From the NCBI GenBank assembly GCA_039975755.1, contig JBDWGM010000037.1, positions 1 through 22,889 of the forward strand: 22,889 nt of DNA. The letters are read 5' to 3'. The position numbers and the translations under genes are program-made. The notes beneath the pieces were generated by a model, which saw only the letters and a list, made by a program, of their open reading frames with translations, ran no database searches and had not been told where the DNA came from. Below are positions 7,331-14,910 of the stretch, one piece after another. This DNA comes from JABSSA01 sp039975755. Lineage in GTDB: Bacteria; Pseudomonadota; Alphaproteobacteria; Rhodobacterales; Rhodobacteraceae. Position 1 is the first letter of the stretch, and each line of letters opens with the position of its first letter.

Positions 7331-9271
7331 CTATCGCCCAGGCTTTGAAAACTGAATCTTCTCCGTTAGTGCCGCGAACGCGTCACGTTCGTCACGATTG
7401 ATCTCTGCACCATTCTCTCCAAGGTCGAATTCCACGCTATCTTCCCCACCGCTGCGTGATGCGGCGTTTGCTGCCTGCGTAGCCTGTGCCAATCGCCAAG
7501 TAAGGCCCTCGTCAGCTACACCTTTCAAATCTTCAGATGCATCTTCAATTTCTGCCGCTAGTCCCTTAGCCGTTTCGAGTTTTGCGAATTCTTCGGCCAA
7601 CGTCATACGGGCCAGATCATCGTCGCCGGGTTTGCGAATGCAAGGGACGATCGCGACATGGCGTGCTGAGAGCAAATTTTCAAGGGCCTCCGGGCCCAGT
7701 GCGCAAGAAATTTTTTCACGCAACGGTCCTTCTCCTTCAGTCCAATGGCGCAAAACCATATCGCGCAGATCGCGATGAGACGGATCGCGGCACACCATAT
7801 TATCGAGACCCGTTTCAAAATCCTCAGTCAAATGAGGCGCGGTTATCAATGCCGCCAACACAATGCCTTCGCGCAGATGTTCCATTTCCACGGCATCGTG
7901 AGCCCGTGCCAGAACACTTAATTTGGTACTCGGTTGAGCCGTTTCAGGCGCGTTCCATGCTTTGCGCTGTGGACGTGCGCGACGCGGATTGAAAAGCTGC
8001 CAACGCAAATTTTTGATCTCAGCGCCATAATGCTGGCGGATCGATGGATCTTTGATCAGTTTAATCTTTTCGCGCAACGCTTTGTCCAAGGCGGCCTTGC
8101 GTTCCGGACTATCGAACACTTTCCCTTCTGTTTCGCGTTTCCAAAGCAAGCTCACCATCGGAATCGCGTCATCCAAAAGCGACTGCAACGCAGCGGCACC
8201 ACTGACTTTCAGAACGTCATCCGGGTCTTTGCCCTCGGGCATCAGCGCGAACCTCAAGGATTGCCCCGCTTCCAACGCTGGCAAAGCGAGATCAATCAAC
8301 CGCATCGCCGCTCGCAACCCTGCTGTGTCCCCATCCAACGCAATGATGGGTTCAGGCGCTATGCGCCACAGCATCTGCAATTGGGTTTCGGTCACTGCGG
8401 TGCCCAAAGGCGCGACTGCCGCCTCAAACCCATGCTCGGACAGCGCAATCACGTCCATATACCCTTCGGCCACCAATAGGGACTGACCTTTGCCAGCAGC
8501 GGTTCGTGCTGATGCATGGTTGTAAAGATTGCGCCCCTTATCAAAAAGCTCAGTTTCCGGTGAATTTAGGTATTTGGCCCCGTCTTCTGGGTCCATGGCG
8601 CGACCACCAAAGCCAACACAACGCCCACGGGGATCGCGGATCGGAAACATAATTCTGTTGCGAAACGTGTCGTAAGGTTTGCCGCCTTTTTGGCTGGGCT
8701 TTGCCAGACCCGCGCCCAAAATCAAATCATCAGGAACGCCTTTGCCTTTTAGATGATCCCACAATGCTTGCCATGCATCCGGCGCGAAACCGATATCCCA
8801 ACGATCTTGCGCCTCTGGGCCCAAACCTCGTTTTGACTGCAAATAATCACGTGCTGGACCGGCCGCCCCGGTACGCAATTGCAGCTTAAAGAACTGCAAA
8901 GCATGCTCAACGACGTTCGCGAGCAGGGTGCGACGATCCGCTTTTTCTTGAGATTTGGGATCACGGGCAGGCATTGGCAAGCCCGCTTCGTTTGCGAGAA
9001 TTTCAACAGCCTCGATAAAACTAACGTTTTCAGTGTCTTTGACAAAGGTGATCGCATCCCCTTTGGCATGACATCCAAAGCAGTAATAGTACCCTTTGCG
9101 ATCATCTACATGAAAAGACGCAGTTTTTTCGTGGTGAAATGGGCAAGGTGCCCAAAGATCACCCTTTCCCTGATTTGACTTACGGGCATCCCACGTGACT
9201 TTCCGCCCGACAACCTGGCTAAGGCTGAGACGGGTGCGCAATTCATCAAGGAAACCAGGAGGCAGACTCAT
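7331..9271 (-). CDS. dnaG: DNA primase DnaG
   Basis: Primase that makes RNA primers at the replication fork. The N-terminal CHC2 zinc ribbon has its four ligands at C43, H46, C64 and C67. The Toprim catalytic core contains E269 (LLVAEGYMDV) and the D313-G-D315 pair (IIALDGDTAG). The C-terminal third, which binds the DnaB helicase in known primases, is less conserved. At 646 residues it is within the usual range (580-660). The start at 9271 fits the family N-terminus (MSLPPGFLDELRTRLSLSQVVG). No Shine-Dalgarno sequence precedes this ATG. A promoter-like sequence ends almost at the start codon, suggesting a leaderless or nearly leaderless mRNA. It probably reads on into rpoD, about 130 bases downstream. 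Confidence 0.97.
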   Translation of the reverse strand: MSLPPGFLDELRTRLSLSQVVGRKVTWDARKSNQGKGDLWAPCPFHHEKTASFHVDDRKGYYYCFGCHAKGDAITFVKDTENVSFIEAVEILANEAGLPMPARDPKSQEKADRRTLLANVVEHALQFFKLQLRTGAAGPARDYLQSKRGLGPEAQDRWDIGFAPDAWQALWDHLKGKGVPDDLILGAGLAKPSQKGGKPYDTFRNRIMFPIRDPRGRCVGFGGRAMDPEDGAKYLNSPETELFDKGRNLYNHASARTAAGKGQSLLVAEGYMDVIALSEHGFEAAVAPLGTAVTETQLQMLWRIAPEPIIALDGDTAGLRAAMRLIDLALPALEAGQSLRFALMPEGKDPDDVLKVSGAAALQSLLDDAIPMVSLLWKRETEGKVFDSPERKAALDKALREKIKLIKDPSIRQHYGAEIKNLRWQLFNPRRARPQRKAWNAPETAQPSTKLSVLARAHDAVEMEHLREGIVLAALITAPHLTEDFETGLDNMVCRDPSHRDLRDMVLRHWTEGEGPLREKISCALGPEALENLLSARHVAIVPCIRKPGDDDLARMTLAEEFAKLETAKGLAAEIEDASEDLKGVADEGLTWRLAQATQAANAASRSGGEDSVEFDLGENGAEINRDERDAFAALTEKIQFSKPGR

Positions 9272-9278
9272 AGTTCGT

Positions 9279-9308
9279 ATATTGTGGCGCGAAAGGTCGA
9301 GATTTCAA
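9279..9308 (-). promoter_or_regulatory. Candidate dnaG promoter placing transcription start at the ATG
   Basis: On the - strand, TTGAAA (9308-9303, 5/6 match) and CAATAT (9284-9279, 3/6 match) are 18 bases apart. The start point would fall within a base or two of the dnaG ATG. This agrees with the absence of a Shine-Dalgarno sequence. It is a weak match. Confidence 0.32.
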
Positions 9309-9311
9309 GAC

Positions 9312-9653
9312 TCAGTTCGTGGCATTTGGGGTCAGGTTTTGAATTTGGTCCCAATTGTCGATACACTGCTGTTCTGACACTGCGCCCAAATCGACGTCTT
9401 TCAAATCGCGTCGCCGTTGGTCGTATATCCAATCAACCAAAGCTGGCATCGCTTGTTCCATCGCTTTGGGCCAGCTTGGGTTCGCCTTCAGCAAACTGGG
9501 TACGACATCGTTTTTTGGAACTCTGTTCAAGCGTGCTGTTTGAATTGCGCCAACGACACTGGCCTGAAAAGAACAACTTTCTGCGGCTGATTTGGCAAAA
9601 ACGGGCGCAGCAGAAAAAGTCAGCGCACAAGCAACAGCAATACGGATCAGCAT
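9312..9653 (-). CDS. Small secreted hypothetical protein
   Basis: 113-residue protein with no named family that I recognise. It has a typical signal peptide (MLIRIAVACALTFSAAPVFA, cleavage expected after A20). The mature part is mainly helical, with two cysteines (C27 and C97) that may form a disulfide in the periplasm. It also has conserved-looking segments VVGAIQTARLNRV and VDWIYDQRRRDL. The ATG at 9653 is chosen over the upstream in-frame start at 9683, because the signal peptide begins there and GAGG is properly spaced upstream. It starts 33 bases after the soxG stop, so it may be the last gene of the sox transcript. It ends 40 bases before dnaG. Confidence 0.8.
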   Translation of the reverse strand: MLIRIAVACALTFSAAPVFAKSAAESCSFQASVVGAIQTARLNRVPKNDVVPSLLKANPSWPKAMEQAMPALVDWIYDQRRRDLKDVDLGAVSEQQCIDNWDQIQNLTPNATN

Positions 9654-9686
9654 AAAGGCCTCTTTCTTAGAATCGTTTGCCAAACA

Positions 9687-10232
9687 CTAACTGCGAGAAG
9701 CAATGCTTTCCATCGCTGTCTCAAGATCATGCTGTAACGTCTTCGCCATCGACCGAAAAACCATCACCAAAAACGTGTCCTTCCCGGTTCGCGTCACCGA
9801 TGCATTCATATGTTGAACAAGACTGCGCATTGTATGTCCCAGCTTGAAAGTTGCGGAACGAACGTCAACAGGCACCAACCGCGCCAAAACATCTTCTGCG
9901 CCCTCTCCCTCAAGAACCAAGCATGTCCAAGCGTCCGACTGGTCAGTCAAAGCCGCGTGTTGCGTCAAGGCGCTGTCTGGGGCCGGACCAACCAACAACG
10001 CCATGTCATAGCCGATCCAGATCGCGCGTGCGTCTTCCCGTCCTGTCGCTCTGTTTGGTTTTGGGAATGCCATTCCGTGTGCACCATTCAAGGCCACGGA
10101 CAACGCATCATTCGCCCCTTTGAAGGGCGCAATCGAGGTAAGATGGCCCAGATCGACTTCTTTCAAAGTGACGCTGCCAACCGACTTGGGTGCCACCCCC
10201 TTCAAGGGCGATGTCGCGACAAGATCAACCAC
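9687..10232 (-). CDS. soxG: Sarcosine oxidase gamma subunit
   Basis: Gamma subunit of heterotetrameric sarcosine oxidase. It is related to the tetrahydrofolate-binding GcvT/YgfZ fold and helps hold the complex together. Recognisable features are the N-terminal ATSPLKG...VTLKEVDLGHLTSIAPF block, the central WIGYDMALLVG strand, the DQSDAWTCLVLEG segment, and FRSMAKTLQHDLETA near the end. Two GTG codons compete as start. The one at 10232 is preferred because AAGGAGG lies eight bases upstream, giving 181 residues and an 8-base overlap with soxA. The upstream ATG at 10280 would add residues inside soxA with no family support. It is the last of the four sox subunit genes. Confidence 0.92.
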   Translation of the reverse strand: MVDLVATSPLKGVAPKSVGSVTLKEVDLGHLTSIAPFKGANDALSVALNGAHGMAFPKPNRATGREDARAIWIGYDMALLVGPAPDSALTQHAALTDQSDAWTCLVLEGEGAEDVLARLVPVDVRSATFKLGHTMRSLVQHMNASVTRTGKDTFLVMVFRSMAKTLQHDLETAMESIASRS

Positions 10233-13158
10233 GCGCACGTCCTCCTTCTGGATCAAAGAACACAGGGGAACAGATTTCAACTTGTGTATCGAGTTCGCGC
10301 AAATGATCGACCATGCGCATGGTTTCTCCGACCCGTTTCATCCCACCTTGGACAAAGCCAAGCCCAATGAAATGGCCAAGCGTCGGGGAAAAGCCGACAG
10401 ACGTTATATATCCCTGATCGTTTAACCGTGTTGCATCCTCGCCCACGTTGAACACATGCGCGCCTGCGGACAGCTGTTTCACCGCGCCAACCGGTTTGAA
10501 TCCAACCAATCGTTCGCGATCTTCTTCGTTCAACCCGACACGCGCTGCCATTGTCTTGCCGATGCAGTCCTTTTTACCCGAGATCATACGTTCCATCCCG
10601 ATATCAAAGGTCGTCACGCGCCCATGAATTTCCGCATGTGTGACAAAGCCTTTTTCGATCCGCAGCACATTCAGTGCTTCCATCCCATAAGGACCACCAC
10701 CCAAACGTTCTGCAAGCGTCACCAAATGCTTGAACAAGCTTTCGCCAAACCGTGACGGCACGGCAATTTCGTACGCATGCTCGCCCGAGAACGAGATCCT
10801 GAACAAACGTCCTTTCACGCCACCGATCGATACATCGCCACAAGCCATAAACGGCCATGTTTCGTTATCGATGGTATCATCCAAAAGCTCGTTCAACACT
10901 TCACGCGCCTTTGGTCCCGCAATGGCGAATTGTGCCCAGTGTTCGGTGACAGACATAAGGCGTACGTCCCATTCAGGATGCAACACTTGGGTGATGAATT
11001 CCAAGTGACGCATCACCAAACCGGCAGCTGCGGTTGTTGTGGTCGTGACAAAATGTTGGTCGCTTAACCGTGCCGTCGTGCCGTCATCCAGAACATGCCC
11101 GTCTTCGCGCAACATCAAACCATAGCGCACGCGCCCAACTTTCAGCGAAGAGAACATGTTCGTATAGGCAAAATCCAATAGCTTTGCCGCGTCAGGCCCT
11201 TGGATGTCAATTTTACCCAGGGTCGACACGTCACACACACCCACAGAATTTCGCATGTAACCAATCTCGCGGTCGCAGGATTGGCGCCACGTTTTCTCAC
11301 CATTCAACGGGAAATAGCTGGGACGATACCAAAGCCCCGCTTCGATCATTGGTGCCTTTCGCTTCACGCTTTCGGCATGGCTGGTCGTAAAGCGTTGGGG
11401 TGCGAAACCCGCGCCTTGGGCCCCAGCACCCAACGCCGCAATCGCAACCGGCGAATAAGGAGGGCGAAACGTTGTGGTTCCAGTTTCAGGGATACCGCGG
11501 CCCGTCGCATCCGCAAGTATTGCCAACGCCATTACGTTCGAGCTTTTGCCCTGATCCGTTGCCATTCCTTGCGTTGTGTAGCGCTTCATATGTTCGACAG
11601 ATCGGAAATTTTCGGTTGCGGCCTGCTTTATGTCCTTAACCGTCACATCATTCTGGAAATCCAACCAAGCGCGACCACGACCATCAACGGCCCATTTCGC
11701 CGTCGGATGGCACGGGTTGTCTTCAGCTTCGGGAATTGCAGGAGCATTTGCGGTCAAACCAAGAATATCCAATGCAGCAATCGCAGCATTAGCGCCTTCC
11801 GTCAGACACGCGAATGTTGACATTGCCCCATTGCACGCCCCAACTGCCACAAGGTTCGGAATTGCGTCTGCCGCCGGGACAAAGCTCGCCAGATCGTCGC
11901 GCCAGACGGGGCGTCCATTCATATGACACGTCAGATGTACGCTTGGGTTCCAGCCACCAGAAACACCCAAACAGTCAGACGCAATGCGTTCGATCCCGGA
12001 TTGAGTTTGCACCGTTATGCTTTCCAGCCCTTTGCGGCCACTGGTGTTCGTTATCTCACCTCCGGCAATCACACGGTAATCGCCCAGAGCTTTCGCATCA
12101 GGCCGGCTATCAACAACTGCGGGCACGTAAACGCCAGCGGCCATCAGATCCACAGCAGTGCGATGCGCATCATCATTATTGGCGAATAACGTCACCTTAC
12201 GCCCGGTGCCAACGCCCCACCGATTGAGGTATGAGCGGATCGCGCCCGCCTGCATGATGCCGGGGCGGTCGTTATTTCGAAACGCGATGTGTCGTTCGAT
12301 GGCACCTGCGGCCAAAATCGTGCGTTTTGCAACGATACGCCAAAATGTCTCGCGCGGCGTCTTAGTTGTCTTCGGTTGCATGTGGTGGGCAACACGTTCG
12401 ACCGCGCCGTAAGTTCCGCCATCATGCACGCCGGTTATTGTCGTCCGCGGCATCATCCGCACGTTTGGCATTGCCTCAAGTTCGGCAATCACCGTTGCGA
12501 CCCATTCCGCTCCAGTTTGACCACCAATGCCATGAGATTCAGAATTCAAACGGCCGCCAAAGCGAAAATCTTCATCCGCCACTATGACATCCGCACCTGC
12601 CCGTCCCGCAGTAAGTGCAGCCATCAAACCCGCAGGGCCTGCGCCAACGACCAACACGTCACAAAAGGCATAACCCTTTTCATAAGTCTCTGTGACGGCT
12701 TGCCCGCTTATGCTGCCTAAGCCCGCCGCTCGCCGGATGATGGGTTCGTAAACCTTTTCCCAAAACGTCTTTGGCCACATGAACGTTTTATAATAAAAAC
12801 CCGCCCCCAAGACCGGCGCGCCAAGATCGTTGACGCCCATCACGTCACATCCGACAGAAGGCCATGCGTTTTGCGATCTAGCATCCAGACCCGCGTGAAT
12901 TTCTTGCACCGTTGCACGCACATTGGGGTCTTGCTTAGCGCCTTTGCCGACCGTCACAAGTGCATTGGGCTCTTCGCTCCCCGCGCTCCAAATACCGCGT
13001 GGACGATGGTATTTAAACGAGCGACCAACCAATCGTATGTCATTTGCCAACAGTGCCGAGGCAAGCGTGTCGCCCTTGAACCCTTTGTATTCAATGCCGT
13101 TGAACCGGAATTTAACCGGTGTGGTTCTGTCAATTTGACCCCGATTTGCAACCCTCAC
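10225..13158 (-). CDS. soxA: Sarcosine oxidase alpha subunit
   Basis: Large subunit (977 residues, normal) of heterotetrameric sarcosine oxidase, which oxidatively demethylates sarcosine to glycine. In known enzymes the alpha subunit binds NAD and tetrahydrofolate and captures the formaldehyde-level carbon as methylene-THF. The N-terminal 100 residues form the ferredoxin-like fold (TPVKFRFNGIEYKGFKGDTLASALLA, then GRSFKYHRPRG). A dinucleotide-binding GxGxxG follows at G172-G174-G177. The C-terminal 400 residues are an aminomethyltransferase (GcvT) domain, with FSGEHAYEIAVPS and MEALNVLRIEKGF. Translation starts at GTG 13158 in a GTGA overlap with the soxD stop, with AAAGAGG eight bases upstream, so it is coupled to soxD. 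Confidence 0.97.
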   Translation of the reverse strand: MRVANRGQIDRTTPVKFRFNGIEYKGFKGDTLASALLANDIRLVGRSFKYHRPRGIWSAGSEEPNALVTVGKGAKQDPNVRATVQEIHAGLDARSQNAWPSVGCDVMGVNDLGAPVLGAGFYYKTFMWPKTFWEKVYEPIIRRAAGLGSISGQAVTETYEKGYAFCDVLVVGAGPAGLMAALTAGRAGADVIVADEDFRFGGRLNSESHGIGGQTGAEWVATVIAELEAMPNVRMMPRTTITGVHDGGTYGAVERVAHHMQPKTTKTPRETFWRIVAKRTILAAGAIERHIAFRNNDRPGIMQAGAIRSYLNRWGVGTGRKVTLFANNDDAHRTAVDLMAAGVYVPAVVDSRPDAKALGDYRVIAGGEITNTSGRKGLESITVQTQSGIERIASDCLGVSGGWNPSVHLTCHMNGRPVWRDDLASFVPAADAIPNLVAVGACNGAMSTFACLTEGANAAIAALDILGLTANAPAIPEAEDNPCHPTAKWAVDGRGRAWLDFQNDVTVKDIKQAATENFRSVEHMKRYTTQGMATDQGKSSNVMALAILADATGRGIPETGTTTFRPPYSPVAIAALGAGAQGAGFAPQRFTTSHAESVKRKAPMIEAGLWYRPSYFPLNGEKTWRQSCDREIGYMRNSVGVCDVSTLGKIDIQGPDAAKLLDFAYTNMFSSLKVGRVRYGLMLREDGHVLDDGTTARLSDQHFVTTTTTAAAGLVMRHLEFITQVLHPEWDVRLMSVTEHWAQFAIAGPKAREVLNELLDDTIDNETWPFMACGDVSIGGVKGRLFRISFSGEHAYEIAVPSRFGESLFKHLVTLAERLGGGPYGMEALNVLRIEKGFVTHAEIHGRVTTFDIGMERMISGKKDCIGKTMAARVGLNEEDRERLVGFKPVGAVKQLSAGAHVFNVGEDATRLNDQGYITSVGFSPTLGHFIGLGFVQGGMKRVGETMRMVDHLRELDTQVEICSPVFFDPEGGRARG

Positions 13159-13415
13159 GACACTATCGCCTCTTTAGCTAAACGCACAGATTCAATGTCA
13201 TGCGTCACTGTATTTCGCGTCACAATTAGCCATGCGCCACAGCCTGCATCATGGCACCACAATTCATCTAATTGGCCCGCTGGGTTTTCACGCAGATGCA
13301 CATAATCTGCCCATGCCTTGTCGCCAGCTTCTGGATCGGGCCGTTCCAAGGCAGCACCCATGTAATAAAATTCTCGACGATCACGATCACCACAAATCGG
13401 ACATGAGATTCTCAT
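13155..13415 (-). CDS. soxD: Sarcosine oxidase delta subunit
   Basis: 86-residue zinc-binding subunit of sarcosine oxidase. The expected ligands are present: C5 and C8 in ISCPICGD, then H55 and C59 in LWCHDAGCGAW. These match the Cys6/Cys9/His59/Cys63 pattern described for the family. The YVHLRENPAG motif is also typical. The ATG at 13415 shares an ATGA overlap with the stop of a 20-codon ORF upstream, and the stop overlaps the soxA GTG. soxD is therefore translationally coupled at both ends. No independent strong Shine-Dalgarno sequence precedes it, which fits the coupling. Confidence 0.96.
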   Translation of the reverse strand: MRISCPICGDRDRREFYYMGAALERPDPEAGDKAWADYVHLRENPAGQLDELWCHDAGCGAWLIVTRNTVTHDIESVRLAKEAIVS

Positions 13416-13474
13416 CGGCTCGTACCCTGCTCTTTGTCGATCAATAATGCCGCGTCAAAACGTTGGTTCTCCAT
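13412..13474 (-). CDS. 20-codon small ORF between soxB and soxD
   Basis: Short frame encoding 20 residues beginning MENQRFDAALL and ending EQGTSR, in the 73-base gap between soxB and soxD. Its ATG is preceded by an excellent AAGGAGG seven bases upstream, which overlaps the soxB stop. Its TGA overlaps the soxD ATG (ATGA). It is thus set up like a translated gene and could be a small structural peptide or merely a coupling leader for soxD. There is no membrane segment or signal peptide. I do not recognise a family. Evidence is positional only. Confidence 0.5.
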   Translation of the reverse strand: MENQRFDAALLIDKEQGTSR

Positions 13475-13486
13475 GTCGCGACCTCC

Positions 13487-14743
13487 TTAGTGCAAATTGT
13501 GCTGCGATCCGGTCGCTTCTTCATCCATTAAGCCACGTCCGGTTTCGAAACGATCCATCCTATGTTGCTCGGCCGCCGGATGCGGTTTGTCGGTTGCGAT
13601 CAGATGCGCAAAACAATTGCCCGAACCCGGCGTCGCCTTAAAGCCTCCGTAACACCAACCGTAATTGAGATAGAGCCCTTCGATACCGGGTGCCCGATCA
13701 ATGACAAACGACCCATCCGGTGTCATATCCATTATGCCGCCCCAAGATCGCAGAATTTTGGCTTTTCCGATCATCGGCATGAGGGTCATCGCAGCCTCAG
13801 AGACATGTTCGACCATCGGGAGATTTCCCCGTGCCGCGTAGCTTGAGTAGAAATCGATGTCGCCGCCGAAGACCAATCCACCTTTGTCAGATTGACTGAT
13901 ATAGAAATGCCCCATCCCAAACGAGATCACGTGATCGATGCACGGCTTTAACCCTTCGGTGACGAAAGCTTGCAGCACATGGCTTTCGACAGGAAGACGC
14001 AAGCCGGCCATTTCCGCAACTTGGCTGGAACGCCCTGCGACAACCATCGCAACTTTTTTGGCCCGGATCGCGCCACGACTGGTTTGCACCCCAGTGACAC
14101 GGCCATCCGCAATATCGATGCCGGTCACTTCGCAATTCTGGATCAGATCAACGCCCCGATCACTTGCCGATCGTGCAAAGCCCCAAGCCACAGCGTCATG
14201 CCGCGCAGTCCCTCCGCGTGGATGATACAACCCGCCATAGATTGGAAATCGAACTTGGTCGAAATCAAGATACGGAAGCATTTTGCGTACGCCATCGGTA
14301 TCCAAAAGAATTGCGTCATCGCCTTGGTTGATCATCGCGTTGCCGCGACGCGCAAAGGCGTCTCGCTGGCCGTCAGAGTGGAACAAATTGATGATGCCAC
14401 GCTGCGAATGCATGACGTTATAATTCAAATCCTCTTCCAACCCTTCCCAGAGCTTTAAGGAATGTGAATAGAACTCCGAATTTCCAGGCAATCCATAGTT
14501 GGCCCTGACAATCGTGGTATTGCGACCAACATTTCCCCCGCCCAAATATCCACGCTCAAGAACGGCGACATTGGTCAGATTGTGCTGTTTCGCCAAATAA
14601 TGCGCCGTGGACAAACCGTGACCACCACCGCCAATGATAAGGATATCGTATTCAGCCTTAGGTTCAGGGTCACGCCAATGTGGCTCCCATCCTTTGTTCC
14701 CTGTCAGTCCTTCTTTGAGAACGCGCAAGCCAGAAAAACGCAT
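13487..14743 (-). CDS. soxB: Sarcosine oxidase beta subunit
   Basis: Flavin subunit (418 residues) of heterotetrameric sarcosine oxidase. It holds FAD at the site of sarcosine oxidation and a covalent FMN that passes electrons to oxygen. The FAD-binding motif is clear (YDILIIGGGGHGLSTAHYLA, about residues 32-51), followed by VLERGYLGGGNVGRNTT. The GGTARHDAVAWG segment contains H182, which by comparison with characterised enzymes is the likely covalent FMN attachment site. The C-terminal GIEGLYLNYGWCYGGFKATPGSG loop is typical. The ATG at 14743 has AGGGGG five or so bases upstream. It is first in the soxB-D-A-G set and lies 167 bases downstream of glutamate dehydrogenase. Confidence 0.97.
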   Translation of the reverse strand: MRFSGLRVLKEGLTGNKGWEPHWRDPEPKAEYDILIIGGGGHGLSTAHYLAKQHNLTNVAVLERGYLGGGNVGRNTTIVRANYGLPGNSEFYSHSLKLWEGLEEDLNYNVMHSQRGIINLFHSDGQRDAFARRGNAMINQGDDAILLDTDGVRKMLPYLDFDQVRFPIYGGLYHPRGGTARHDAVAWGFARSASDRGVDLIQNCEVTGIDIADGRVTGVQTSRGAIRAKKVAMVVAGRSSQVAEMAGLRLPVESHVLQAFVTEGLKPCIDHVISFGMGHFYISQSDKGGLVFGGDIDFYSSYAARGNLPMVEHVSEAAMTLMPMIGKAKILRSWGGIMDMTPDGSFVIDRAPGIEGLYLNYGWCYGGFKATPGSGNCFAHLIATDKPHPAAEQHRMDRFETGRGLMDEEATGSQHNLH

Positions 14744-14860
14744 ATTGCCCCCTAATCGCAGCGATCATCGTTGCATCGAACCATGAGTAGCAAGCAGTTT
14801 TGACAAAGCCAGCCCTTTTTCGACATAAGCCAGCGCAACTGCGACCAAATGTGTCGCGAT

Positions 14861-14898
14861 CATCTCCGGCAATGCCCACTAGGACAGCGCCGGAGATG
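14861..14898. repeat. Perfect 10-bp inverted repeat between gdh and soxB
   Basis: CATCTCCGGC (14861-14870) and GCCGGAGATG (14889-14898) are exact reverse complements separated by 18 bases. They begin 13 bases beyond the glutamate dehydrogenase stop. A stem this long and GC-rich is likely functional as an mRNA 3'-end or attenuator structure. It lacks a T-run on the - strand, so it is not a classical intrinsic terminator. Confidence 0.5.
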
Positions 14899-14910
14899 AG
14901 TTTTTGGAGC

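Noticed and set aside
14758..14866. GCGATCATC occurring twice upstream of soxB as a possible operator repeat.
   Set aside because: Only two 9-base copies, one of them overlapping the inverted repeat arm, with no regular spacing or dyad symmetry.
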